This document shows, in pieces, positions 1 to 11,997 of a stretch of DNA of 64,000 nt. The stretch is from Dendrophyllia cribrosa (taxonomy: Eukaryota; Cnidaria; Anthozoa; Scleractinia; Dendrophylliidae). The DNA is taken from NCBI GenBank assembly GCA_024195265.1, contig JAJLRJ010000002.1, positions 52,065,043 to 52,129,042 on the forward strand. The letters run 5' to 3'. Made by a program: the position numbers and the translations under genes. Within the stretch, counting starts at the first letter, position 1; every line of letters begins with the position of its first letter. The notes under the pieces were generated by a model. That model had not been told where the DNA came from, did no database searches, and was given only the letters and a program-made list of their open reading frames with translations.

Positions 1-980
1 CCTGCCTCCCCTAGAAAGTTATTTTTGTCTCCAATTGTTATAAAACGCTTCAGGAAAGTTAAACCAATCAGAATCCGTCTACTGCGCACATGTCTGGGTT
101 TTAGGGGGGACTAGAGAGAACCGGTTTGTCACTCGGAGAAGACTATCAGATTTCAAACAAATATGGCCTCTTCGGTGCTCTACCAAAATGTAAACACGCC
201 TTTTAAGACTTCGAAATGGAAAGAAAAAGTTCTTAAGACGATTTGCATGCCTTTGAAGTGGCGGTTAGAGAGCTGAAAGCGATGGAATCTTCCTGTGAGG
301 ATCAGCATCCATTTATCTCAAAGCGGGACATGTCTTCCTTCAGAATTCATACTCGAAGCACGACAGACTTTACTAAGAATTTTCAAGCATTCCTGGAAAA
401 CTACGGTAAAGAAAATAACATTTTTTAATGTCCATTTACTTTGTAAAAAACATTTCATAGACTGTTTCTTTGTGTTATCAGTGCTTTTTGAGAAATATTT
501 AGAAACTCGGCCACACGAGAAATTCTTCGACATGTGCAAAATAAATTTTCTTGCGTTGCCGACAGTTTCCTCGATGCGATAATTTAACGCGTTTTGCTCT
601 TGAGACTAAACCAATAGATATTTGAGAGAATTTGTTGTCCTTTTTCCTGTGTAAAGGCAAATTGCGATCAAACTTGTTCGAATGTTTTCTTCGTGAAGCC
701 AATAATCACGGTAAAGGCACTGGCGCTAGTAAATATAATTATAATAAGTTAAATAGCGTTTTCTGAAATAAAGTTTGCTTTCAAGATTTTTTGATTCGCG
801 AAAACATTATGTGAATCATCTTTACGGATAAAAATGGCATTCTTTATACACAGGAAAAGTCGGAAATTTTAGAAAACACTAGATATAATAAACCAGGTTG
901 CTGAATTTAAATAATATTTTGTGATGTTTCTGCGTGAGAATTGACGTGAGGTTAGTAGAGTTGATATGAGGACATAAAAA
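1..980. other. No gene recognised
   Basis: AT-rich sequence with short open frames on both strands, none with a recognisable domain, signal peptide or convincing splice-site pair. I see nothing in it that I can name. Confidence 0.4.
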
Positions 981-984
981 TTAA

Positions 985-3100
985 CTAGAACGAAAAGATA
1001 ATTAGCGCGTATGAAAGTTTGTGATACAACACGAATGTTGCTATACTTAGGAGCGCTGAACGTTGTTGGTATACTGAGAAAGAGTTGATAATTAATAGCG
1101 CACGAGAGTTAACGAGATCGAATGATCCTGCATTGGTGTTGACGACGCCATAAAAAGATGGTTTTATCAGTGATGTGAGATCGATAAGAGCGCACGAAGG
1201 TCGACAAAAGGAAGAGGTAATTGATTCGAGTATACAGGAGTTCACAAGGACGCGCGGTAGTTGATGCGAGCGTGCGATATTTATGGGCAGTGCAATAGGC
1301 TGACGAATGAAGTTTGACGAGAAGGCTAGAAAGTCTACGACAGCGTACCAAGGTAGACAGGAGGGCATGAGAGTTTACAATAGCCTACGAGGGCCGATGA
1401 GAGCGCGGAAGAGTCGATGGCGGAACGTACGAAGGTTGACGGCGAGTGGGCATATTTGAATGATGGGAGCGCATGATTACTGATGAAATCGTATGAACTG
1501 ACTGACAAAAGACGCCGGGAGTCGAGTTGGCGTACGAAGTTGCAAGAGCATCAGTGATAGGAGTTTCTAATAGTGTGTGCATATCAACGAGAGCGCAGAT
1601 GTGTGCACGAAAAAACATGTGTATGTAAATTGAAGACAGCGCACGAGGATTGGTGAGAGGGTACGAGAGTTGATGAAGATATGCTACGGTTGAAGAGAGC
1701 ACATACGATTGATGAGAGCGTTTAAAAGGCATGAGAAATTACGAGAACTTGAAGAGACAACTGTGAAGTGAGAGATAAAAAGAGCGCATGCGAATTTAAA
1801 GGACAGCATATGAGGGTTGGCGAGAGTGCATAATACTTTATGAAAGCGCACTGGGGTTGATGAGAGTGGAAAATAGTCGACGAGAGTGTACAAGAGATGA
1901 CTAGATCAAGAGTGCACGAGGGTTGACGAAAGAGCAATGCATTGACGAGAGCCGGCATAGGATCGTACCAAAGTTAACGAGAGCGAATTAGAAATCACGA
2001 GAGCCCATGATAGTTGACGACAGTGTCCGAAGGTTGATGAGAGTGAATCAGTGAGAGATTGTGAAAGCGCATTACAGTTGACGACAGTGTAAAAGGATTG
2101 ACGAGAGTGAATAAGAGATGACGAAAACGCACGATAGTTAACGACAGTGTAAGAAGGTTGATGAGAACGAATGAGAACGAGAGCGCGTGATAGTTGACGA
2201 GAGCGAATGAGAGACGAGAGCGCATAATAGTTGACGACAGTGTCCGAAGGTGCATGAGAGTTGACGAGAGCGAATAAAAAATGACGAGTGTGAATTATAG
2301 TTGAAAACAGCGAACGAAGGTTGACTGACAAGTCTTAGAGGACAGCGTACGAATGTTTACGAAATTGCGTAAGAGATGACAAAAGCATAAGAAAATTGCC
2401 GAGAACCGGTAAGATTAAGAGTTGACAAAATCACAAGAAAATTCACGAGAGGGGATGAGAGTTGACGATAGAATAATTGCCGAAGGGGAATAAGAAATAA
2501 TGACAGTGCATGATAGCTAACGACTGCGTAAAACTCAAGTGCAGAAATGAGAGACAGCACATCATCGCGCGTGGTTTAACAAAAAGCGAATGATAAATAA
2601 TGAGAGTGAACGAATGTTGACGAGAACGCCTGAGATTCAAAAACAGCTAAAAAGGGTTTAAGAAAGCGGATGACGAGGAAAGAAACGAACGAATCTTCAC
2701 TAAATGTAGAAGACAACTTACGAGGGTTAACAATAGCGATAAAGACGGATGGATGAAAGCGCGTGAGATTTCATAAGAGCGCATAGGAGCACTTGTGAAG
2801 TAATCAGAGTACAGAGCTTGACGAGAGCGAATGTTGAATGAGAGGTAACAAGAGCGAATGCTACGTCATGAGAGTTGACAAGTGCTTGCTAGGGCTTACG
2901 ATAGCGCAATTAAGTGCTGATTAGAAGGCACCCGGATAATTAAGGTTTACAAAAGAGGAAAGTTGATTAACACGCATGAAAGTTTGTGGAGTATCGCACG
3001 AATGTTGCTATAGATAAGAGCGCTTAACGTTGTTGGTATACTGGAGTTGATAATTAAGAGCACACGAGAGTGAATGATCCTGTATAAGATACTTTGAATG
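985..3100. repeat. Degenerate ~20-bp minisatellite with a repeated block at each end
   Basis: Variants of GTTGACGAGAGCGAATGAGA and GTTGACGAGAGCGCACGA recur over about 2 kb with heavy divergence. The unit explains the serine- and histidine-rich minus-strand open frames here, which are not genes. A ~110-bp block at about 1007-1131 (GTATGAAAGTTTGTG, then ACGAATGTTGCTATA, then GTTGTTGGTATACTG, ending GAATGATCCTG) recurs at about 2972-3083, so part of the array was duplicated as a larger unit. Confidence 0.7.
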
Positions 3101-3149
3101 ATGGACGAGAGCGCAATTGAGAGTTAATGACGGGGCAGTAAGTTGATAT

Positions 3150-3445
3150 GGGTGTAAATGATGCATGGTTCAACATCTTTCATCTTTCGCTGAACGATGT
3201 TGCAACTTGTTGAATGAGTAGAAAACACATTCAACATTTTAAAGCGATTGACTGACGACGTTCAACAAGTTGCAACTTGTCAGTTGAACAGAATAGAGAC
3301 TGGCATTATTTTTTTTTCACAACGTTCAACATATTGAATGGCCAACTTCAACATTCAACATGGCATGATAATTAAACTATTCAACATTTGTTAATATAAA
3401 CAGCAGTCGCAACACCTTCGCGCTGATCAACAAATGTTGAACCCG
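3150..3445. repeat. TTCAACA-rich inverted-repeat region
   Basis: Short words TTCAACA, GTTGAA and TTGCAACTTG recur in both orientations. A perfect 13-bp inverted repeat, TTCAACATTTGTT at 3380-3392 against its complement at 3429-3441, closes the right side. This is probably a decayed foldback element or simple-repeat derivative. No coding signal is seen. Confidence 0.4.
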
Positions 3446-6060
3446 CGTGTAGCATAGCTTAATAGTTGTTTTAAGGCTCACTAAAACAATAATAATTTCC
3501 TCTTTCTACTCGCTCGTAGCGAGTCTAAAACAAAATAAGAGAAGGCTAATGAGGCCTGGTAGCAGTCATTTTAGAGAGCAAGAAAGGCAGGCGAGAGGAA
3601 CAAGATGCTGTATATGTGACCAGTTTTAAGCATATAATTAATTTTTCCAAAATATTGAATTTGTTTGTCAGTCCCCTGCGACGCATTCCAGGCCTTATTG
3701 TCTCGAAAAATGACTGCTACCCAAGCCAAAGTCGATGAAAATATTTTATTGAATTGCATTGAAATGTTACAGAATGATATGGGAAAATGTCGAGAAACTG
3801 TTCAATTCAATTATCTTGTTTTTATCCAGCTTTTTTCTGAACAATAATATTCTTGGCTCGGTATTTCGGAAACTAATCATAGCGCGTGTTCATCCGAGGT
3901 TTGCGTCTGTCTCTCGTTCTCAAAGTACTAATTTTAGGATGGTATGAAAGTAAGGCAAGAAAATGACAGAAATCCACATTGACATGTTTCAAAACTGAGT
4001 TTAAAGTCGATGTTTACTAACGCATTGATATAATAACTATATTGCATGTAAAGTAGTCATTTATTTCTTTAATTTTAGATTGAGTAATTATTTTTATTTA
4101 GTGTTCAGTTAGTTTTATTTTGTTTAATTCGGTGTTATATTTTCGATGAGGTTTTCTGTCTGAATTTCATTCATATTTCGTTGTGGCTAATTTCACTTGC
4201 AAGTAGAAAGTATAGAACTGCAGTAGAAACAAATCCTTGCATTTTTGGCTTAATTTTAAAGTCCTGGATTAGTATCAACTGAATCAGCTTTCAAAAAACC
4301 GAGCCATGTAAATTACACCTTGTAAGAAAATAGGTGGAAGAAAATACGATTACTTGAAACAAAGACCTGTAGAAAATATCATACTGTACATAGTAAACTC
4401 TAGTTCTCACTCGTGAGCTGAAATTTGAAAACCGAGAAGAGAGCAACAGCTAAATCGAAATTTTTCTTTCTCTACTATATTAATTAACAAAAATTGTTTG
4501 CCCTTCGAAGCAAAACAACTCTTCCTCGATATTCATTACTTGCAATCACTCTTATGCCACCAATGTGAAAATTCTTCCAACTCTTTTCCACACATTTTAT
4601 AATTATATCATTCTAGTGTCAGAAAATGAAATTCTTCGTGTTCTGATTTCATAAACAGCAGCTTTGTCTGTTTTTGATTCTTCCCAATGGATTGAACCCG
4701 GTTGAAAGGCTAGCGTATATCGATCACTTTTCACTCATTTGAAATCCAGCTAAACATGACCTCCAGCTAAACATGACCAAGGGAACGCCCTGAAAATAGA
4801 AAAGATACAAAATCAGTAGACGGATGACGGATTTCACAAGACTCGGCCTCCTGTTCTTCGAGCTCTTTAACTATCATTATCCGCGCCTCCTGATCATAAC
4901 TAACAAGCATTTTCGTTTCCAAAGACCTTGTTGCTGCACAAAAGGAATGCTGTATGACACAGTATTGGTGATGCTAGAATGTCCGCCCAAAATAGAGATA
5001 ACTGTGAGAAACATAGTCCCCATATTTTACGTATACCACTTTTCGAGGCATGCTTACATGAATTTGTGCTGTTTTCTTTAGCAAACAATCCATTTTCCCT
5101 CAGAATAAAGGTTATTTTCGCATTTCTGTAACGAATCTGGTTCCGTTTGAAGACGAACCTGAAAAAAAAAACAATTGAAACCATCAGAGTAAGCAATAAA
5201 TGATCAAACTCTAATGGCGGCAAAGTGGATATTGAAGTTCGCCTTACAAACGTTATTGGCATGTATTGCCAGTGAGAACATTCGTATAACCCATTCCCTC
5301 CCTCCCATCTCCAATCCAACAGCCCCTTCCCAATCCCAGCCAGACACACAGACACACACACCATTTGTTCCCCAGGTTTCCAATCCGGACTTCTTTGGAC
5401 AGGGGTGTACTGGAGTTTGTTTGTTAACTTATTATTATCATTGGTTCTCATCTGGCTCCGAGGAGTTTTCCTATCTCCACAAAGAAGATTTAGGTTAACA
5501 GTTTTGTCTTGAAAATCACTTGCTGGTGATGATTGGCATAACTGTCATAAATACGTCATATTAAACATACCGATTGAACTACTCGTTACTGATGACTGTA
5601 ACCTGCCAAACGTGATGCGAGAACGGTTCCAACTCATGTTCAGTTTTATTGTCAATCCACTGAATGCTTCTCTTTCCAGCTGATGATAAATATTGTTAAT
5701 CTGCAAACTTAAAACGCAATCAGTGAGTACAAATTATGAAAAGGTGGCAGTTCTCCTAATGCAAGTCGTGATAATTTATCATCTCCAGTTCTTGTCCGCG
5801 ATGCCCACAATACACAAAAATAATTGCAACTCCTGCAAATTGGCCTAGTTCCGTAGGCAATAGATTTGTGGTAGAGTTCTTTCAATTACGGCAGCACTTA
5901 TACCATGTTATATGGCAAACTGAACTGCATAGGCTCGAATTCCTTACAACTCAGCGCTTTACTGACAACTGTTTGTACTGGCCAAGGTTTCCATGATCAT
6001 TTTAACTAACTCGTAATTCTTTCATCCGTAGTTCACTTTTTAATGTAAAATTATTATATT
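3446..6060. other. No gene recognised
   Basis: Low-complexity AT-rich DNA. The open frames are short and overlap on both strands (for example 4900-5451 minus against 4824-5081 and 5214-5498 plus), without domains or a supporting splice pattern. A CA-rich patch lies near 5340-5362. Confidence 0.4.
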
Positions 6061-6111
6061 ATTATTATTACGGAGCAATAAGAAATTTCAATGTAATATT
6101 TGCATTTTTGA

Positions 6112-7060
6112 TTCAAAAAATTAAAACGAAATTGTATGACCCTCACTTCAGTACACACTGTCCCCTGGCGGTAGTGGCAGCCATGATAGAGCTCGCCAGT
6201 GACCCGATGAAAAGCCTGCCTTTATAACAGCACCCGGGGGTATGCTATCGGTTGGCTCTGGGTTGAGCTACCCTCCATTCAACTGTGCCAATTAACGTGC
6301 GACCTGCTAGAAGATGTCCTCGTTTTCATCCTGGGTTTGGACGGATGATCGTTTGGTGCAGACTGAGATAAATGTTGTTCTGAAAACTTAAAACACAGCA
6401 AGTCACTACTGGATTATAATGATCGGATGTCAGTTTTTCTAAAGTAAATATTGAAAAGCCATCATTTCCTCAGTGTTATTGTTTGTGGTGTTCTACAAAA
6501 GACAATTTGATAATACCGGATAAATTGTTTGAACTCAGTTTAGTTTGCAACATATGGCAAACTTTACGGATTCGAATCCCGTGCAAGGCAGAATTTAATA
6601 TTCTGTGTTTTATTTTACAACTTCCTGGGCCTTCGATATTTCCAGGATCGCCGTTTGATTCATTCATCCATTTGTTCATGCGTAGTTTATAAATATGACT
6701 TTTTCAAGCTAAGTTACTACACCATTATTATTAAACCAACAACAAGTCTTTCTCTGAAATTGCAATCTGATTTCCAACTGTTATATTTTGGGATTTTCGG
6801 CGATACAGAAAATTGAAACAAAATTGTGACCCCCGCTTGAATACAGACCGTCCGTTCGGCGGTAGTACTTGATTGCCGGTGTACTATTATCCGGTGTGAC
6901 CCGGATGAAACTACCTGTCATCCTAGGCGATCACAGTACAGTATAGTATCGGTTAGCTCTGGATTGAGCCGTCCAGTCAACTGCGTTGATCTGCGATAAC
7001 TGTACCCGTGTGCAATGCCGCTAGAATGTCACCGGTTTCACCTCGCGGGGCAGCTGACGT
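6112..7060. repeat. Diverged direct repeat pair, about 680 bp apart
   Basis: The stretch 6112-6360 resembles 6796-7060. Both contain an ATTRAAACRAAATTGTRTGACCC-like block (degenerate), then GGCGGTAGT, GTGACCCGGATGAAA-like text, a TATCGGTTGGCTCTGG-like block, and a CTAGAAGATGTC / CTAGAATGTCAC end. Each copy is followed 200-250 bp later by a tRNA B-box-like string (GGATTCGAATCCC near 6568, GAGTTTGAATCCC near 7300). The pair may be an old tandem duplication of an interspersed repeat. Origin unknown. Confidence 0.45.
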
Positions 7061-7579
7061 CGTAGAACACTCCAAGCTGTACTCCATACCTACGGGACGA
7101 GAAAGTGAGACAAGCACCAAGTGGAACGCACGAAACCCTCCACCTGGCTTTGGGTCACCACATTTGCAGCTATTGGCCATCTTTCCGTTATTGATTTTGT
7201 TTTATCGATAATTGTGTGCTCGATTTCTTTAGTTACTTTAGCAGTTGAATCCAACGGCAGAACAAACTAGGTAGCTGAGGTCGCCACCTGTCAATATGAC
7301 CCGAGTTTGAATCCCGGTGGTAACGGATTTAATGAACGACTTTTTTGTTAAAGTGTATATGACACGAATTTTTTTTTTGCTGTTTTCGGTTCTTTGATAT
7401 GTATAAAAAAATGTTCTGAAATAAAAATGTGTCAAAAAGATTTTAAAAACCTTCTTTTTCGCTCTCAAAACACGCGTATGTTGACTTCAAAAGTGTCCTC
7501 CCGAGCGCGCGGCCAAAATGTCATGTGACTTGCTTGTGTGACGTCATGTGACGTAGAATGATTTGACTTACAACACAAA

Positions 7580-7939
7580 ATGGCAGCAAGAGAGAAGGGC
7601 GATAAGAAGAAAAGCGGGAGATATTGTGCGGCCGGAGCGCCAAACATTGAAAGCTTTACAAATACTAGCTATACGCCAGACATTTCGATGCATCTCTTTC
7701 CAACAAGGGCCTTCAGTGAGGGCGAAATGGCTGAAATTCGTCCGGTAGCACCGCATCGATTTCGGCGAGCCGATGAACAGGTTGTGTTCGGCTCATTTTG
7801 AGCCGAGCTGTTTTAAAAACATCCTGGCATTTTTAATGGGCTTAAAAAGGACGCGACCTAAGCACGGGCTCTATTCCTACAAGAGACACCGTCCTGCCCG
7901 AAGCTTCGCAACCCTTTGAGTGAACGGAGAAAGCGACAA
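7580..7939 (+). pseudogene. Broken THAP-domain gene, first exon
   Basis: The frame from the ATG at 7580 reads a basic lead with KKKSGRYC and then ISMHLFPT. After a frameshift near 7700 the coding continues as SVRAKWLKFVR, is cut by TAG at 7746, and resumes as HRIDFGEP and LCSAHFEPSCF. These pieces match the C2CH THAP zinc-finger layout (Cys, later Trp-Lys-Phe, then Cys-x2-His-Phe). The second zinc Cys appears replaced by Phe (ESF), a further sign of decay. A good donor (CAA|GTAAGC) ends the exon at 7939. An acceptor at 9003-9004 (TTCTACAG) opens a Ser/Thr-rich stretch to about 9128 that could be the next exon. THAP domains bind DNA and occur in P, Kolobok and domesticated transposases. Its position just inside the left end of the TTAA element makes it the likely former transposase gene. 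Confidence 0.7.
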
Positions 7940-9196
7940 GTAAGCGATTTTCATTTGTTTACAAATTATATAGTCATACTTTATAGCTTACACGTGAGAA
8001 TATTTCATGCGAGAATGTGTGAAGTCAAACTCAGTCAAACTGTATTTGGATTGTATACATTTATGCTTATAACTGATGATTTTAAAGTGAATATGACACG
8101 ATTTGTTTTTTGGTCTTTTTGATTCTCGATACATAATTTCGATGTGCAGTATTCAGCCAAGTTTAGAGCTTTTTCAGCTTTAATATCATCACACGTTATT
8201 GTTCAGAACTCCCAGGGTGAGACAACACGAGAGTAAAATCTAACTCATAGGCTTCAAACTAGATGGAAAGCTATAAAAGTAAAAAGTAGAGATTTATTTT
8301 TATGCTCGGAGGTTGATGCCTTCATAAATCACAATGCTGAAGAAATAATATTTACAAAATGACAGCTGGAGCAAGGAGCCCATATTGATTGGCCATTATT
8401 ATGATATAACTGTACTGTTTATAACTATTACTTTAGAAAAATTTGTTATTTTGCCCAAGTTATCCAAGAAAAGTGTGAGATTCTCGGCAAATTGCGGTCT
8501 CCGTGGTGAATCAGTGTTTAATAGAGACTGCCACTGAATGAGACAACATTGCTGTGATGAATAATATTGGCTCTAAATAATTGTGCTTTTTATGCTTGGT
8601 ATGTTGAAATGCTTTTAAAGTTAAGTTAGCAGGTCTATATATTTATTTTTGGGATTTTTGCCCATAACCATTACTAATTTTCTTCTCGGCATATATTGGC
8701 AAGTTTACACTTTAAATGGAAACCTACAAAGAGATACACAGGTATCAAAGGATGGAAAGCAATATAATCGAGTTACATATCCAAAACATCCCCATCTATC
8801 CTGATAACCACAAGAGCATGTTATTCAACTGCATGTAGCCAAACCATAGAATGCACTTCTGTTAACCTACAGGGACGGGTGGCTGTGAGTCGGCTGGGGC
8901 ATCTAACATGTTAGCTGTTACATGTAATGTCCTAAGTTCACATTTCACATTATTTTAGGAAAGAGCTTGTTGTGTATGTAATGATTCACTTTTTTCTTCT
9001 ACAGAAGCAGAACAGTCTTCCATTCAACTCACATGTAGCAGTAACAATACTCAGACCAGAAGTAAAACCTCTTCAAGGAGACCTCCCTCTTATTCAGTAT
9101 GCAAAAAAACCAATGAGTGGTCATAAAGGCCAATGCAAGAAGGAACATGGCCTAAGTTTTGATGACTGTAGACCACCATTCAGGCTTAGCGCCTGA

Positions 9197-10507
9197 GTTA
9201 GGACTCAGTGCCGAGCTGTAAAATAAACTTGGTCTGCCTTTTTTCTTTCAATTGATATTGAGAATTACCTTTACATTACCTTTTTTGAGACTGACCTTTT
9301 AAGCTTTGTTTATGTCAGATGATCAAAAACATTTTCAATCACATACATGTAAATGCATGATGAAATTTGGAAAATCAATTGTCTCGAGTGACATCACACG
9401 ACCTAAAATAAAGTGATTTTCTTTAAACCGTGAAATAGTTACTAAGCTAACAGGCACTACTAGACACCAATTCCATTGTTTTCTTTTGTTTATATTTTAC
9501 TAATTTTGATTAATTGCTGGATACTGTTTCATGGTCTAAGTAAAATCACTCTAGGTCAACCCAGACTGGATAGGTCTATAGGACAGATAAAGATTATGGG
9601 TCAATGCCCAGATATGTAGGTGCTGCTACCCTTACTATCACTTATACTTTGAAATTCAGGAGTGAGGACTACCCTTGGTGTTCCTTTTCTAGGGTACTGA
9701 AGAGGGATCAGTGTTGAAAAATTATTCCATGCATCTGGGAATGCTGCAGATTATGTAAATATTGTACCATTTGTCTTGCAGTGGAATATATGGAATATAC
9801 ACTGTACTTTTGAAATATGAAATGCTAGAGAGGTCATGAGAATTAAGGATATCATCACCTAATATTTGAACAACTTCTCACTACTGCTGCAATAAATGTA
9901 TGGGGACAAGAAAGGAGAATTTGTATTTTGATATTGGGAATTAAAGGGTTAACCTCTTTTTCAGTGTGGCCAAGTGCAAAGATAATGAATATCAGTTATC
10001 TATCACATTGCAATAAAACTTACATTTATATGAATTTTGAATGGTCTTGTATTTGGCCTTGCTTTGAAAAAGTGGCTAAAGGTAACTCAGAAATGGCTAT
10101 TGGGATCTGATAAATAAAGAAAGATGATAAATATTTTTAAGCTTGATCCCAAATCTTTCCCAAATTTGGATTGGTAACAAAATTGGAATTGTAATGCCAT
10201 TCAAGTCATTGCTACTAAAATACTGTGAATACAAAAAATAGAAAAATTAAATAATTAAAGGGGCTCTCTGATTGAATGATTAGTGGTTTTGCCACCTTCT
10301 ACCCCTCACAAATTTGCCTCATAGCAACCAAATTGGTATAATGAAGACTATTTTGAACAAATAGGCTTGACTAAGATGAAAATTGGTTACATTCACATAA
10401 TTCTTTTGTTGGTCATAACTTTTATTTATTTGGTGGCAACTAAAAGAGCCGTTGGGTCCTGTATGAGTGCATTGTCTAACACCACGGTTAGATTTTCAAT
10501 GTTTCTC
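9197..10507. other. Interior of the TTAA element, no gene recognised
   Basis: AT-rich DNA between the relic THAP exons and the P2X7-like relic. I looked here for a transposase catalytic core and found no convincing reading frame. Confidence 0.35.
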
Positions 10508-11735
10508 TCAATGTTCTCTGTCCTGCGAACTGGCATATCCAGTTGACTGGTATTTTGACCTTATGCTATGATAAACACGGGCAGGAAGTGGCCTGGTGTT
10601 GTCCCACCCCATGTAGCCACAAAGCCACCATGTGGTTCATCTGTATGCAACAGTTCAAATCTGAAACAGACAATTGTAAACAGGTTATATAGTGTATAAG
10701 TGTGACAAACAAAACGCGCGAAGACGTACAGGTCACTGCAAGAAATCAAACCCATTCTCAAGTGATGCTTATTTTCGCGCCAAAAAACATCGACTGGAAT
10801 TGATTCGGGTCAAACAAGTCGCTCGCTATTCATGCAGGCTTTGCTGTCCAACTCGCATTCACTCCAATTCCGCACTCGCTCCCTATTTTCGTGTACCGAA
10901 GTATCCTAGAGCTCCTAAGCAACCCAATCGTTGCAGTGAAAATATGAGCGACTTCGAGCAAGTCAACAGTGAACAAAATGCGAATCTACAAACTGTAAAC
11001 AATTCCCCTCATCAAACAAGCTGCGACGTACCGGTACGTGTACTTCAGCAGCCGTCAAAACTGAAAGTTTTTCATATCGGATTTAATTTTCATCAATCGA
11101 CCCTCATTCATGGCTTTAGACATAAAAGCAACCAATTCGGACTTTACATACTCGTTTTCTGACACTCCACCACGGCGCGATAAGTTCCACCATCTTTGCT
11201 TCTCAACAAAGGGGCCACTCGAAGAAGCACTGCTCGGTTTGTTATGGCATCGTAGTCTTGGTGTTGGTGCAACTAACAATAGAGCCATCAAACACCATTT
11301 TTCCCGATGAACTGGTGACTTGCTGCAACAGCGAAATTCCAGTGATCCAACCAACAACTCCGCATTGCATCGTTCGCAATGGCACCTGGCATAAATAACA
11401 ACACAACAAAGATGGTCATAGACATCATTTAGCGCTGTAACTTAACTGAATGGACATCAGTTTAAATAATTTTACTAACCAAGAATCCACGCTTACAGTT
11501 CTTTCGTTATTTCTCCTCTAAATCGGCAGGAGTTACATGTAGGCCATCGAGATATTTTTCTTCCTCGGAGTCATCATCACCGGCTTCGTGGTTCGTCTTG
11601 ATATGGAGTTAGTTCGCTTTCTACGACTCCCCATTCTCTTTCCGAACCTTCGCTCATATCTTTACTTTCTGCAGAATCAGATAAATCGCTGAGTTCTGAA
11701 TCACTGGACATTTTGCCGATGAGATCACTGGACAT
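10508..11735 (-). pseudogene. Broken P2X7-intracellular-domain-like gene, three exons
   Basis: Exon A (about 11735 or 11711 down to 11480) encodes an acidic Ser/Asp-rich start (MSSDSELSDLSD) and ELTPYQDEP. It is frameshifted, then resumes DDDSEEE and ends in SVDSW at a GTTAGT donor. Exon B (11385-11148, acceptor GCCAG) begins CHCERCNAELL and EFRCC. The join therefore makes W-C-x-C-x2-C...E-x2-C-C, the cysteine signature of the P2X7-type cytoplasmic zinc-binding domain. Further frameshifts separate GKMVFDGSI, ITNRAVLLRVAPLL and RRGGVSENEY before a GTAAAG donor. Exon C (10660-10508) carries WWLCGYMGWDNTRPLP and ends in a short tail and TGA, with an in-frame TGA near its start. This domain family is widespread outside P2X receptors in cnidarian genomes (from memory). 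No channel part is present. Multiple frameshifts and stops make it non-functional. Confidence 0.8.
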
Positions 11736-11997
11736 TTGTAGACGAGAAAATAGCAGAATTATACCAGAAGTAAAATCATAGTACGCAGCAAACAAATCAA
11801 GTGACGTCATGTGACGTCACGAGCCGGGCTCTCGTCCCCAGACTCCGGGACATTTTTACTGGGAAAATTGGAGTTTTCCGACGGCCAAAACTATGGGAAA
11901 TTTATTTTTTTTACGCATTTAAATTTCAGAACATTTTTTTATACATATCAAAGGACCAAAAACAACAATAAAAAAATTCATGTCATATACACTTTAA

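Larger units (their letters stand above)
7352..11993. mobile_element. 4.6-kb TTAA-flanked DNA transposon with THAP (Kolobok-like)
   Basis: Long terminal inverted repeats (TIRs) start AGTGTATATGACACGAATTT at 7352. The complement of that sequence, with a few changes, ends at 11993, and matching continues for about 75 bp inwards (TTTGATATGTATAAAAAAATG is shared). Both ends abut TTAA (7348-7351 and 11994-11997), a single-copy target duplication. TTAA targets are known for piggyBac and Kolobok; Kolobok transposases carry an N-terminal THAP domain, and a broken THAP gene starts 230 bp inside the left end. A P2X7-like broken gene starts about 260 bp inside the right end on the opposite strand, so both read inwards. 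Both are decayed, so this copy is inactive. The same TIR flanks the 43112-44037 element, and a related AAAGTGAATATGACACGATT string occurs near 8085. No DDE transposase core was recognised between 9.2 and 10.5 kb. Confidence 0.75.

Noticed and set aside
985..2640. Ser/His-rich minus-strand frames, superficially membrane-like
   Set aside because: They follow the degenerate minisatellite and overlap each other in different frames.
7255..7335. tRNA-like B box GAGTTTGAATCCC with possible tRNA gene
   Set aside because: No convincing A box or acceptor stem; at most an old tRNA-derived repeat.
10692..11162. 156-codon plus-strand frame as a gene
   Set aside because: It lies antisense to the P2X7-like relic exons and introns and has no domain of its own.
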